The notes under the pieces are model-generated. The model ran no database searches. It worked only from the letters and a program-made list of their open reading frames with translations, and was not told the origin of the DNA. From the NCBI GenBank assembly GCA_964459495.1, contig CAYWNK010000004.1, positions 8,916 to 72,915 of the forward strand: a stretch of DNA of 64,000 bases, given 5' to 3'. The stretch's first letter is position 1. Each line of letters begins with the position of its first letter. Below, one piece after another: positions 1-8,392 of this stretch. The DNA is from CAYWNK01 sp964459495 (GTDB taxonomy: Bacteria > Planctomycetota > UBA1135 > GCA-002686595). The translations under genes and the position numbers were made by a program.

Positions 1-861
1 CTCGAAATCCCCATCCGCGGCCGGAATCAGACCCTCGGGTCGATCAAGCGCTCGGAGGACGTCAGGGTCTTGGCAGGCCACCAGCGCGGCTTGAACCCGT
101 TCGGTGAAGCCGCTTTCAAAGAGCGCATCGACGTCGGGCCGAATCGTCCAGTTGTAGTCGGGATAGGTTGGGGTGGTCCAAACCCGAACGCAGCGCTCCG
201 GGTCGAGCTTGCCACTGGCCACCATGCTGTCGTACTTCTTGTAGCTCAGTGCTCCCGCGTCGTACGTACCAGCTTCGACGAGCTTGGCCGTTTTGTCGTG
301 GGCACCCGAGTAGGCGTTGGGGCGGGTGGCGAAGAATTCGGCGGGGGCTTTACCGCCGTTCTGTCGAATGAAGAACTCCGGCATGACACGGCCGGACGTG
401 GAGTCCGGGGAGCCGAAGGTGAAAGTGCGACCCGCCAGATCCATGGGGAAAGCCTCGCTGGGATCGAGGCCGCTGTCCACGTTGGCGATGAAGTAGCTCT
501 TGTACTCGGGGTCGACCTTGCCCTGGGCGATCGCGCGGGCTCCGCCGACCCGGCGCCGCGCCTGCACGCCGGTGACTCCGCCGAACCAGGCCAGGTGGAC
601 GTCCCCGTTGACGAAGGCCTCGACGGAAGCCGCGTACGACGTGGTGGGGACATACTCGACTGCCACGTCGAGCTCCCTCTCCAGATACTCGGCGACCAGA
701 CGGAACTTGGACTCCAGTTCCGTGCGGTTCTGATCGGGGATCGCGGCGAAGTAGAGGGTCGGCACTGCTGAGCCAGCATCGCCCGCACCGCAGGCGACAC
801 ACGCGAAGAGGGCGAGTCCGGCCAGGCAGCTACGCCGGCTTGCTTGGGGAGGACGGGTCAT
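1..861 (-). CDS. PhnD-like phosphate/phosphonate-type ABC transporter substrate-binding lipoprotein (3' end cut by window)
   Basis: The minus strand is open from an ATG at 861 to the window edge (287 codons, no stop), so the C-terminus is missing. The N-terminus has two Arg residues, a hydrophobic stretch and Leu-Phe-Ala-Cys, a plausible lipobox, so the protein is probably a lipoprotein facing the periplasm. The body matches the PhnD/SsuA/transferrin-like fold: a segment reading AWFGGVTGVQARR, then TFGSPDSTSGRVMPEFF, then GAHDKTAKLVEAG and an ALSYKKYDS block, all typical of periplasmic oxyanion-binding proteins. Phosphate, phosphonate or selenate are possible ligands; the sequence does not decide. 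The permease and ATPase would lie to the left, outside the window. An in-frame GTG 12 bases upstream is an alternative start. Confidence 0.8.
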   Translation of the reverse strand, partial: MTRPPQASRRSCLAGLALFACVACGAGDAGSAVPTLYFAAIPDQNRTELESKFRLVAEYLERELDVAVEYVPTTSYAASVEAFVNGDVHLAWFGGVTGVQARRRVGGARAIAQGKVDPEYKSYFIANVDSGLDPSEAFPMDLAGRTFTFGSPDSTSGRVMPEFFIRQNGGKAPAEFFATRPNAYSGAHDKTAKLVEAGTYDAGALSYKKYDSMVASGKLDPERCVRVWTTPTYPDYNWTIRPDVDALFESGFTERVQAALVACQDPDVLRALDRPEGLIPAADGDFE

Positions 862-1055
862 CGATCGATTCACGTTCGGGGCGTCTTGTCCAGGTCCGAA
901 TCCGCGGGGAACAGGTTTCGGAAACAGGATGGCGGAGCCGTGGCTGCGCGCGGTGGAGGGGGAAGGGGGAAGAACCTGGGCCTTACCGTTCTTCCGTGCG
1001 AAGCCAGAGGGTGGCCCGCTACACTCGCATTTCCAAGCACTAGCCAAGTCAATCC

Positions 1056-1709
1056 ATGCACAACGACGATCTCGAAACGGGCGCGAAGCCCGGAGCGCTC
1101 TCCCGGCGCGCCTTCCTGAAGGGAGCGGGCGGCGTCGCTGCCGCCTCTGGCGCGCTGGCCGCCACCACCGAAAGCCCGGGCCCCCAGCAGGCCGCCGGTG
1201 TCCTGCAGGGGGAGATGGAGATCGAGTTCCACATCAACGGGGAGCTGCAGAAGGTCCGGGTCGAACCGCGTACCACGCTCCTGTCGATGTTGAGGCACAA
1301 GACCGAACCGGCGCTGACCGGGACCAAGGAGGTTTGCGACCGCGGCAACTGCGGCGCGTGCACGGTGCTGATCGATGACAAGCCGCAGTACGCCTGCATG
1401 CTGCTGGCGGTGGATTTGATCGGTAAGCAGATCCGCACCGTCGAGGGCTTGGGCACGCCAGAGGCGATGTCGCCGGTGCAGGAGGCCTTCTGTGCCCACG
1501 ATGCGTCGATGTGTGGCTTCTGCACGCCGGGCTTTGTGATGGCAACCACGGCCGTGCTGGAAAACAACCCGGCTGCTGACGGGGACGAGATCCGCCGCGG
1601 ACTCTCGGGCAACCTGTGTCGCTGTGGCACCTACCCGCACATTTTCTCTGCCGCCGAGGACGCAGGGCGCCAGATGGCCGGCCAGACCAAAGGGGGCGAA
1701 CGCAAATGA
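1056..1709 (+). CDS. Tat-exported (2Fe-2S) small subunit of a molybdenum hydroxylase, PaoA-like
   Basis: This is the electron-transfer subunit of a xanthine-oxidase-family enzyme. Residues 16-22 (SRRAFLK) followed by an Ala/Gly-rich hydrophobic stretch form a twin-arginine signal, so the assembled complex is probably exported folded. Ferredoxin-type cluster ligands are seen at about Cys94, Cys99, Cys102 and Cys114 (CDRGNCGAC...C). The second 2Fe-2S domain has the usual CGFCTPGF and CRCGTY motifs. The gene overlaps the next one by ATGA (1706-1709), implying translational coupling. Only this subunit has a Tat signal, the arrangement known for E. coli PaoABC, where the others ride along. The substrate, probably an aldehyde or N-heterocycle, cannot be told. 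Confidence 0.92.
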   Translation: MHNDDLETGAKPGALSRRAFLKGAGGVAAASGALAATTESPGPQQAAGVLQGEMEIEFHINGELQKVRVEPRTTLLSMLRHKTEPALTGTKEVCDRGNCGACTVLIDDKPQYACMLLAVDLIGKQIRTVEGLGTPEAMSPVQEAFCAHDASMCGFCTPGFVMATTAVLENNPAADGDEIRRGLSGNLCRCGTYPHIFSAAEDAGRQMAGQTKGGERK

Positions 1710-3871
1710 GCGCAGAATCCAAATCCAACGGGGCCGCGCCCGCCGCCTGGAAAGCGCGGGGCGACATGACCGTGCTGAACACGGACCTGCGACGACTCGA
1801 CGGCCCGATCAAGGTCACCGGTCGAGCCGTGTATCCCCACGATCGACGGATCCCGGGCATGGTCTACGCGCGGCTGGTCCTGGTTCCTGTTCCGCGCACG
1901 ACCATCACCAAGGTGGACGTCACCGCGGCCAAGGCGATGGCCGGCGTCGTCTACGCTGAGGCGACCAAAGAAGCGGGCGACGAGACCAAGCTGCTGGGGG
2001 ATGACTCCTGCGTGGCCGTTGTCGCTGCGGAATCGCCTGAACTGGCGCGGGATGCGGCTCGTGCCGTCCTTGTCGAATACGAGGAACTGCTGCCTCCGAT
2101 GGTGACACGCGAGCAGTCGCGTGATGCGGATGCGCCGGAGATCTCCCGGCGGGGCAACGTGGAAGGGGAACAGTCCGAGGGCAGCGCGGAGGATGCGGCT
2201 GCCGCCTTCGGTGGCGCTCCTTTCCAGGTCCGTGCCACGTATGAGGTTCCGACGCAGCATCACGTATGCCTGGAAACCCACGGTGCGGTGATCGATGCCC
2301 GTGAGGACGGGGTGACGGTTTACCCGTCGACGCAGATGGTCAGCATGAGCCAGGGCATCTACGCCGGCATGCTCAAGCGCCCTGCCGACGAGGTGCGAAT
2401 CGTTTGCGAGGTCATGGGCGGCGGCTTCGGGAGCAAGTTCGGGCCCGGGCTGGAAGGCCTTACGGCCAGTCGCCTGGCGAGCGCCATCGGCCGGCCCGTG
2501 CATCTGATGCTGGATCGTGCCCAGGAGTTCCAGATGGCTGGGAACCGTTCGGCGGCCTACGCCGAGCTCAGCGCAGGGGCAGACGCCGAGGGGAACTTGG
2601 TCGCGCTCCAGGGCGAGGTCGACCGGATGGGCGGCATGGGCGGGGGCTCGTTCCCCAATCTGCCCTACATCTATCGCGTGGGGACGTCCCACTTCACATC
2701 GAGAAGCGTGCATTTTGCTACCGATGCCAACCGTGCGATGCGGGCTCCCGGGCATCCCCAGGCCGCGTTCTGCATGGAATCGTTGGTGGACGAGCTCGCG
2801 GCGAAGGGCGGTTTCGACCCGCTGGAATTCCGCAAGCGCAACCTGGAGAGCCCGGTCTACCACCGTCAGCTCGATCGGGTCGCCAGGGAGATCGGCTGGC
2901 ACGAGCACCCTTTCCGCATGGGGCCGGCCAAGGTGGATGACGGGGTGATGGAGGGCATTGGCTTCGGCATCGCCCAGTGGTACTCCGGCGGCAGGGCGGG
3001 AGCGGAGGCAGAGCTTCGGATTCACCCCGACGGTTCTGTCGTGTCGAGCTGCGGCGTGCAGGACCTGGGCACCGGGGCGCGCACCTACGTGGCCGCGATT
3101 CCGGCGGAGGAATTTGGTCTGCGTCTCGACCAGGTGACCGCACGCATCGGGGATAGCGACCTGCCTCCGGGCGTGCCGTCCGGCGGTAGCGCCACGACCG
3201 GCGCCGTCACTCCGGCGATCAAGACCGCAGCTCACCAGGCCCGTGAGGGTCTGGAGGCCAAGGTCGTCGATGCGATCGGCGGTGAGGTCGGTGGCTTCGT
3301 CTGGAAGGACGGAACCGTACACCGGGCCGATGAGCCCGATCGCAGCATGGATTGGAAGGCGGTTTGCGCCCTGCTGGGCACGGAGCCATTGGTCGCGCGG
3401 GGCGCCTTCGACCCTGCGCTGGTGACCGACGATACGGGGCTCCATGGGGCCCAGGCAGCGCGCGTGAGCGTGGACACGCTGACCGGCGAGATTCGCGTTC
3501 TGAAGATGGTTCAGATGCAGGATGTTGGCATCCCCCTGAACCGGGCGGCGCTGCGCAGCCAGATGAATGGGGGCATGATCCAAGCCCTTTCCTACGCCCT
3601 CTTTGAGGAACGCGTCATCGATCCCGACCTGGGTTTGATGCTCACGAACAACCTCGAGGATTACAAGATCGCCGGCGCCCAGGAGATGCCGGAGATGGTC
3701 GCGATCATCGACGATGAGGACACGCGCCCGGGGACGACCGGGATGGCGGAAGCCTCGGTGATCGGTGGCCACTGCGCCATCGCGAACGCCGTCTACAACG
3801 CCTGCGGGGCCCGCATTCGCTCCCTGCCCATCACGCCCGACAAGGTGCTCGCCGCACTGGGGAGAGTCTAA
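1706..3871 (+). CDS. molybdopterin-binding large subunit of xanthine dehydrogenase family (PaoC-like)
   Basis: 721-residue catalytic subunit that would hold the molybdenum cofactor and hydroxylate the substrate. I chose the ATG at 1706, which overlaps the preceding stop codon; the open frame extends further upstream but only inside the small-subunit gene. Family motifs are in order: GGGFGSKFG near residue 237, RAPGHPQAAF near 345, GGSATTGA near 495, and a C-terminal GMAEAS segment carrying the expected catalytic Glu near 682. Length fits PaoC/YagR-type subunits. The next gene starts two bases after the stop. No XdhC/PaoD-type maturation gene lies in this operon, so cofactor insertion must be encoded elsewhere. 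Confidence 0.93.
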   Translation: MSAESKSNGAAPAAWKARGDMTVLNTDLRRLDGPIKVTGRAVYPHDRRIPGMVYARLVLVPVPRTTITKVDVTAAKAMAGVVYAEATKEAGDETKLLGDDSCVAVVAAESPELARDAARAVLVEYEELLPPMVTREQSRDADAPEISRRGNVEGEQSEGSAEDAAAAFGGAPFQVRATYEVPTQHHVCLETHGAVIDAREDGVTVYPSTQMVSMSQGIYAGMLKRPADEVRIVCEVMGGGFGSKFGPGLEGLTASRLASAIGRPVHLMLDRAQEFQMAGNRSAAYAELSAGADAEGNLVALQGEVDRMGGMGGGSFPNLPYIYRVGTSHFTSRSVHFATDANRAMRAPGHPQAAFCMESLVDELAAKGGFDPLEFRKRNLESPVYHRQLDRVAREIGWHEHPFRMGPAKVDDGVMEGIGFGIAQWYSGGRAGAEAELRIHPDGSVVSSCGVQDLGTGARTYVAAIPAEEFGLRLDQVTARIGDSDLPPGVPSGGSATTGAVTPAIKTAAHQAREGLEAKVVDAIGGEVGGFVWKDGTVHRADEPDRSMDWKAVCALLGTEPLVARGAFDPALVTDDTGLHGAQAARVSVDTLTGEIRVLKMVQMQDVGIPLNRAALRSQMNGGMIQALSYALFEERVIDPDLGLMLTNNLEDYKIAGAQEMPEMVAIIDDEDTRPGTTGMAEASVIGGHCAIANAVYNACGARIRSLPITPDKVLAALGRV

Positions 3872-3873
3872 GC

Positions 3874-4866
3874 ATGAAAGCCTTTTCGATGACGTTGCCG
3901 GCCAACGTGGCCGAAGCTGCGGGGCAGCTGCCCAAAGCACCCGGTGACCGCAGTTCTGCTCTGTTGGCGGGTGGGCAAGACCTGCTGACCGAGATGAAGG
4001 AGCACCTGGTCGAACCCGACAAGCTGGTGAATCTGAAGAGCGCCAAGGACGAGGGGCTGCGTGACGTGGCCTGGCAGGCCGACGGCAGCTTGGTGATCGG
4101 CGCCTTGGCCACGATCGAGGACGTGGAAAACGAGGCACGCATCGCCTCCGAGATGACGCTCCTGTCCGAGGCCGCAGCCAGCGTTGCCAGTCCGCAGATC
4201 CGTGCGGTGGGTACGGTGGGGGGCAACCTGAATCAGCGCCCCCGCTGCTGGTACTACCGCAGCGAGCATGCGCCCTGCCTGAAGAAGGGCGGGACGGAGT
4301 GCTACTCGTACTACGGCAAGAACCGCTACAACGCGATCCTGGGTGGAGGGCCGTCGTACATCGTGCATCCCTCGGATCTCGCACCGGCGCTGGTGGCTTT
4401 GGGGGCGGAGATCACCCTGGTTTCGCCGGAGGGCAGCCGGACGATGCGGCTGGAGGACTACTACACCCTGCCCGACAGCGGAGACGTACTCTCCGAGACC
4501 GTCGCAGCCCAGAACGAGGTGCTGACCCAGGTTCGCATCCCCGCGCTGCCCAGCGGTGCCTCGAGCACCTACCTGAAGTTCAAGGAGCGTCGATCCTACG
4601 ACTGGGCCCTGGCCTCCGTAGCTTTGGTGCTTTGGAGGGACGGGGAGACGATCCAGGACGCCCGCATTGTGCTGGGCGGGGTCGCGCCCAAGCCCTGGCG
4701 AACGGTGAATGCCGAGAACAAGCTGAAGGGGCGGGCGATGGATGGTGACGCGATCACGCTCGCCCGGGAAAGCGCTCTGGAAGGGGCGCAGCCCCTGTCC
4801 GAGAATGGATTCAAGGTGCCGCTCACCAAGGGCCTGATCACCCGTGCTTTCCAAAAGCTTGCTTAG
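3874..4866 (+). CDS. FAD-binding subunit of molybdenum hydroxylase with extra Cys cluster (PaoB-like)
   Basis: 330-residue FAD subunit. The N-terminal PCMH-type flavin fold has LLAGGQDLLTEM near residue 30 and AVGTVGGNLNQRPRC near 110-124, the usual FAD pyrophosphate loops. A CWYYRSEHAPCLKKGGTEC segment at about residues 124-141 supplies three closely spaced cysteines, as in PaoB-type subunits, where such an insertion binds an additional 4Fe-4S cluster. The C-terminal CO-dehydrogenase flavoprotein domain follows (YLKFKERRSYDWALASVAL). It is the third gene of the operon; a small Cys-rich gene begins 10 bases downstream behind a clear TAGGAG ribosome-binding site. Confidence 0.9.
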   Translation: MKAFSMTLPANVAEAAGQLPKAPGDRSSALLAGGQDLLTEMKEHLVEPDKLVNLKSAKDEGLRDVAWQADGSLVIGALATIEDVENEARIASEMTLLSEAAASVASPQIRAVGTVGGNLNQRPRCWYYRSEHAPCLKKGGTECYSYYGKNRYNAILGGGPSYIVHPSDLAPALVALGAEITLVSPEGSRTMRLEDYYTLPDSGDVLSETVAAQNEVLTQVRIPALPSGASSTYLKFKERRSYDWALASVALVLWRDGETIQDARIVLGGVAPKPWRTVNAENKLKGRAMDGDAITLARESALEGAQPLSENGFKVPLTKGLITRAFQKLA

Positions 4867-4876
4867 GAGCAACCCG

Positions 4877-5122
4877 ATGACCAGCGAAACCAACCAACCC
4901 TCTCGGCCCGCGGTAAGCCCCTTCTGTCAGGATCTCTGCTCGAAGAAGATCCTGGTGACACCAGGCAGCCCGATGACCGATGCGGACGTGCTCGACCGCT
5001 CCAACCACTGTTGGTGTTCCCAGACCATGACTATCCTCGGGCCCGATCGGGAGCCAGCGCACCCGGGCGATTGCCGCCAGGGCCGGGAGTGTTTCCGGAG
5101 TCCTTTCGAATCCCTTCTCTAG
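4877..5122 (+). CDS. small Cys-rich protein at the end of the molybdenum hydroxylase operon, unknown function
   Basis: 81 residues from the ATG at 4877, preceded by TAGGAGC. The open frame begins earlier but the extra residues lie inside the FAD-subunit gene. No known family is recognised. The protein has seven Cys: Cys-x3-Cys (CQDLC), Cys-Trp-Cys (CWCSQT) and Cys-x5-Cys (CRQGREC), separated by GPDREP. There is no signal peptide or membrane segment. The spacing suggests metal or iron-sulfur binding, and the operon position suggests assembly of, or electron transfer from, the hydroxylase. Both are inference. Confidence 0.75.
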   Translation: MTSETNQPSRPAVSPFCQDLCSKKILVTPGSPMTDADVLDRSNHCWCSQTMTILGPDREPAHPGDCRQGRECFRSPFESLL

Positions 5123-5166
5123 CTCCCCACCTTCGAGTTCCTTCTCGCGGGCGGTAGCCCGCATCG

Positions 5167-5919
5167 ATGCCCATGAAATTCCTGCTGCTTGCCGCCGCTC
5201 TCTGTGGAGGGACCGGCGCCGCCGTTGCCCTTTCCGATCTCGCCGCCCAGGGTCAAACCCCTGCCGCAGCTTCTGGGTTGGGAGCTCCCGCAGGCAGCTA
5301 CCTCGATGTACGGACGGCGACCGTCTTCGGTGGAGCCTGTCACGTGGGATCAGAGGCCTACAGTCAGGGCCGCCATGGGCTTGCTGCTTGGCTCATCGAG
5401 TCGGGCGGGTTTGACGGCCAAGATCTCGCCGGGGTTCGCATGGCGGCCGTGATCAGTGGACCCGGCAACCTGGGACTGAGCGGAGGTCTCGAGGATCGCA
5501 GCAGTCTGCTTGTCATCGATGCCCCCAGCGCCGCGGCTGCGGCAACTGCGGAGAGCTGGCTGCGGTCGACGTCTGCGCAGGCCCTCGGCGAGATTGTCGA
5601 TGTGCGGCGTGAGGTGGTGGAACTCACCAACACCGGGGAGGGTGCCTTTGACCTCCGGGTGGGGAACCTACTGGCGGCCAGTGGGGAAGGGCTTGCCGAC
5701 CGGGCCTGCTGCAGCATGCCGGAGCAGGTCTGGTACGGACCCCTTGCGGGAGACACCGTGCTCGACCCGATCGTCGGCTTCACCGGACACTCGACCTTCG
5801 CGGGGGCTGCGGGACTGGACGCCTGGACTTACGACGGCTCCAACACAGCTTTCCTGGGCACCTTTGGCCCCGCTTCCATCCTGCCGAGTTGCTGCGGAGT
5901 CGAAGGCCCGCGGAACTAG
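5167..5919 (+). CDS. secreted DUF1326-family protein
   Basis: 250 residues. A signal peptide (MKFLLLAAALCGG...) is followed by a body starting GSYLDVRTATVFGGACH, the hallmark opening of DUF1326 proteins, then AWLIESGGFDGQDLAGVRMAAVI, and a C-terminal GHSTFAGAAGLDAWTYDGSNTAF-type segment split by paired cysteines (ACCSMP and SCCGV). DUF1326 has no established function; Cys pairs suggest disulfides or metal binding. Two Met codons (5167 and 5173) can serve as start; the second gives the better signal peptide. It stands 44 bases behind the small Cys-rich gene on the same strand and might be cotranscribed. Confidence 0.75.
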   Translation: MPMKFLLLAAALCGGTGAAVALSDLAAQGQTPAAASGLGAPAGSYLDVRTATVFGGACHVGSEAYSQGRHGLAAWLIESGGFDGQDLAGVRMAAVISGPGNLGLSGGLEDRSSLLVIDAPSAAAAATAESWLRSTSAQALGEIVDVRREVVELTNTGEGAFDLRVGNLLAASGEGLADRACCSMPEQVWYGPLAGDTVLDPIVGFTGHSTFAGAAGLDAWTYDGSNTAFLGTFGPASILPSCCGVEGPRN

Positions 5920-6007
5920 GGACCAAAGACTGAGATCGGGGCGCTTTGATCCCGCAATCGAGGGGAAATCCCTCACGGGCCGGCTGGACATTCGGCAGGT
6001 TAGCTCC

Positions 6008-8386
6008 ATGGCCAAGAAAGCTCGGAAGGGCGTGCGGCGCAAGCCCGCAGCGCGCAAGCGGCGGCCCGCCCGCAAGCAGGAAGACACCATCGAGCTCGTG
6101 CTCGTCCCCGTGCGCAACATGGTGTTGTTCCCGGGCGTGGTGCTCCCGCTGATGATCGGTCGGGAATCCTCCCTGGCAGCGGTGCTGCACGCGGTGGAGA
6201 ACAATGCGCCGGTTGGGCTTGTCCTTCAGCGACACGAGAACCTCGAACATCCCAAACCCGCTGATCTCTACACCGTCGGCACGGTGGTTGAGTTGATGCG
6301 CTATTGGAGCACGCCGGAGGGGGCACACCATGCCATCTGCCAGGGCCGGGACCGGTTCGAAGTGCTTGAGGTTGTGGCCACCGAGCCGTTCCTACGCGCC
6401 ACAGTCCGTGTGGTTCCGCGACCCAAGGTGAACGGCCGGCCCATCGAAGCGCGTTTCCGAGTGTTGCGTCAGCGTGCCAGCGAGGTGCTGGCACTCGCGC
6501 CGGGGGCACCCGAGGAGTTCTCCGAGAACGTCCGCACTGCCGAAAACCCCTCCGCGCTGGCGGATATGGTTTCGACCTTCATCGATGTGCCGCCGGGGGA
6601 CAAGCAGGCACTCCTGGAGGAATTCGACCTGCGCAAGCGGCTCGACAAGCTCAACGGGATGCTGGGGGAGCTGACCCAGGTGCTCGAGCTCTCCCACAAG
6701 ATTCGCCAGGAGACGCGGGGCAAGCTCGATGACGCCCAGCGCGAGTACTACCTGCGGGAACAGCTACGGGCGATTCGCCGGGAGCTGGGTGAGGAAGATG
6801 AGGATTCGCTGGGCGAACTCGAGGAGCTCCGCAGTCGGGTCGAGGCTCTCGACTTGGCGCCGGAAGTGCGCAAGGTTTGCCAGCGGGAGCTCCGCCGTCT
6901 CAATCGCACGCCCGAGGCCTCGGCTGAGCATCCCATGCTCCGGACCTGGCTGGAAACCGTGGCGGAGCTGCCCTGGAACACGGTGTCCGCGGACAATCTG
7001 GACCTCGCGCGGGCCAGCGATGTGCTCGACGAGGATCACTTTGGCCTGGAGCTGGTGAAGCGCCGGGTGCTCGAGTTTCTAAGCGTGCGTCGTCTCAAGG
7101 CCGATGGACAGGGACCGACCCTTTGCCTCGTGGGGCCTCCGGGTGTCGGGAAGACCTCGCTCGGTGAGAGCCTTGCGCGGGCGATGGGCCGCAAGTTCGT
7201 GCGCCTGTCCCTCGGCGGCGTCTACGACGAGTCCGAGATTCGCGGTCACAGAAGGACCTACGTCGGAGCGATGCCCGGAGGGATCATCACGGGGCTGCGC
7301 AAGGCCGGGACACGCAACCCGGTCTTCCTGCTAGACGAGGTCGACAAGCTCGGGCGCGGCGCGCACGGAGATCCGAGTTCCGCACTGCTCGAGGCCCTGG
7401 ATCCAGCCCAGAACCACACCTTCCGCGATAGCTACCTCGATCTGCCATTCGACCTGTCGAGCGTCTTGTTCGTTGCAACGGCAAACGTGCTGCACACGCT
7501 ACCTGGTCCGTTGCGTGATCGACTCGAGGTGATTCAGATTCCCGGTTATACCGCCGCTGAGAAACTGGAGATCGCCCGTCGCTACCTGGTCCGGCGGCAG
7601 CGCGAGGCTTCGGGACTCCTGGCGAGTCAGCTCAAGCTGCCTGTGCCGACCCTGCGGGCGCTGATTCGGCACTACACCCGCGAGGCGGGTGTTCGCGAAC
7701 TTGAGCGCCAGATCGCGGCGCTCTGCCGCCACGCGGCGACCCTGTTCGCCCGGCGCCGACGCAAGGCCTTGAGCATCGGTCCGGACGATCTCGAGACGAT
7801 CCTCGGACCTCCGACCTATGAGCCTGAGGAGCGTCTGAGCCGCTCGGTTCCAGGTGTGGTCACCGGTCTCGCCTGGACGCCCGTCGGCGGAGACATCTTG
7901 TTCATCGAAGCTGCCCAAATGCCTGGCAAGGGCAAGCTCACCCTCACCGGTCAACTTGGCGACGTCATGCGGGAAAGTGCCCAGGCTGCGATCACCTGGG
8001 TGCGGTCCCACGCGGCCCAGTTGGATATCGGACAGGAGGTTTTCGAGACCATGGATCTGCATCTGCACATCCCCGCGGGGGCGGTCCCCAAGGATGGGCC
8101 GAGTGCGGGGGTCGCGATGGCCTGCGCGATCGTCTCCTTGCTGACCCAGCGTGCAGCCAAAGGCCGGGTCGCGATGACGGGCGAGATCAGCCTGCGTGGT
8201 GATGTTCTGCCGGTTGGCGGCATCAAGGAGAAGGTGCTTGCGGCCCAGGCTGCTGGTGTCCGGCGGGTGCTCCTGCCGGCGCGCAACCGAAGGGACTTGC
8301 ACGAGATTCCCGATGACGTGAAATCCAAGCTGAACTTCGTCTGGATCGAGCGGGTGGACGACGCACTCGAGGCGGCTCTCGCTTAG
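6008..8386 (+). CDS. lon: ATP-dependent protease Lon with a basic N-terminal extension
   Basis: 792-residue Lon protease, which degrades damaged and regulatory proteins in the cytoplasm. The start is set at the ATG 6008 because homology begins soon after it; the open frame continues upstream to 5510 without Lon-like sequence. Domains in order: an Arg/Lys-rich tail (residues 1-24), the LON substrate-binding domain starting at LVLVPVRNMVLFPG, a coiled region, the AAA+ module with Walker A GPPGVGKT near 377 and Walker B VFLLDEVDKL, and the protease with KDGPSAGVAMA (catalytic Ser near 699) and GGIKEKVLAA (Lys near 740). All catalytic residues are present. It converges with the EAL/HDOD gene, six bases apart. 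Confidence 0.96.
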   Translation: MAKKARKGVRRKPAARKRRPARKQEDTIELVLVPVRNMVLFPGVVLPLMIGRESSLAAVLHAVENNAPVGLVLQRHENLEHPKPADLYTVGTVVELMRYWSTPEGAHHAICQGRDRFEVLEVVATEPFLRATVRVVPRPKVNGRPIEARFRVLRQRASEVLALAPGAPEEFSENVRTAENPSALADMVSTFIDVPPGDKQALLEEFDLRKRLDKLNGMLGELTQVLELSHKIRQETRGKLDDAQREYYLREQLRAIRRELGEEDEDSLGELEELRSRVEALDLAPEVRKVCQRELRRLNRTPEASAEHPMLRTWLETVAELPWNTVSADNLDLARASDVLDEDHFGLELVKRRVLEFLSVRRLKADGQGPTLCLVGPPGVGKTSLGESLARAMGRKFVRLSLGGVYDESEIRGHRRTYVGAMPGGIITGLRKAGTRNPVFLLDEVDKLGRGAHGDPSSALLEALDPAQNHTFRDSYLDLPFDLSSVLFVATANVLHTLPGPLRDRLEVIQIPGYTAAEKLEIARRYLVRRQREASGLLASQLKLPVPTLRALIRHYTREAGVRELERQIAALCRHAATLFARRRRKALSIGPDDLETILGPPTYEPEERLSRSVPGVVTGLAWTPVGGDILFIEAAQMPGKGKLTLTGQLGDVMRESAQAAITWVRSHAAQLDIGQEVFETMDLHLHIPAGAVPKDGPSAGVAMACAIVSLLTQRAAKGRVAMTGEISLRGDVLPVGGIKEKVLAAQAAGVRRVLLPARNRRDLHEIPDDVKSKLNFVWIERVDDALEAALA

Positions 8387-8392
8387 GCCAAG

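Noticed and set aside
1..861. Frameshifted or broken binding-protein gene at the left edge
   Set aside because: The frame is open and coherent to the edge; it is cut by the window only.
1631..4384. Long minus-strand open frames under the hydroxylase genes (over 900 codons)
   Set aside because: They are antisense shadows of high-GC coding sequence and match no family; the plus-strand genes explain the region.
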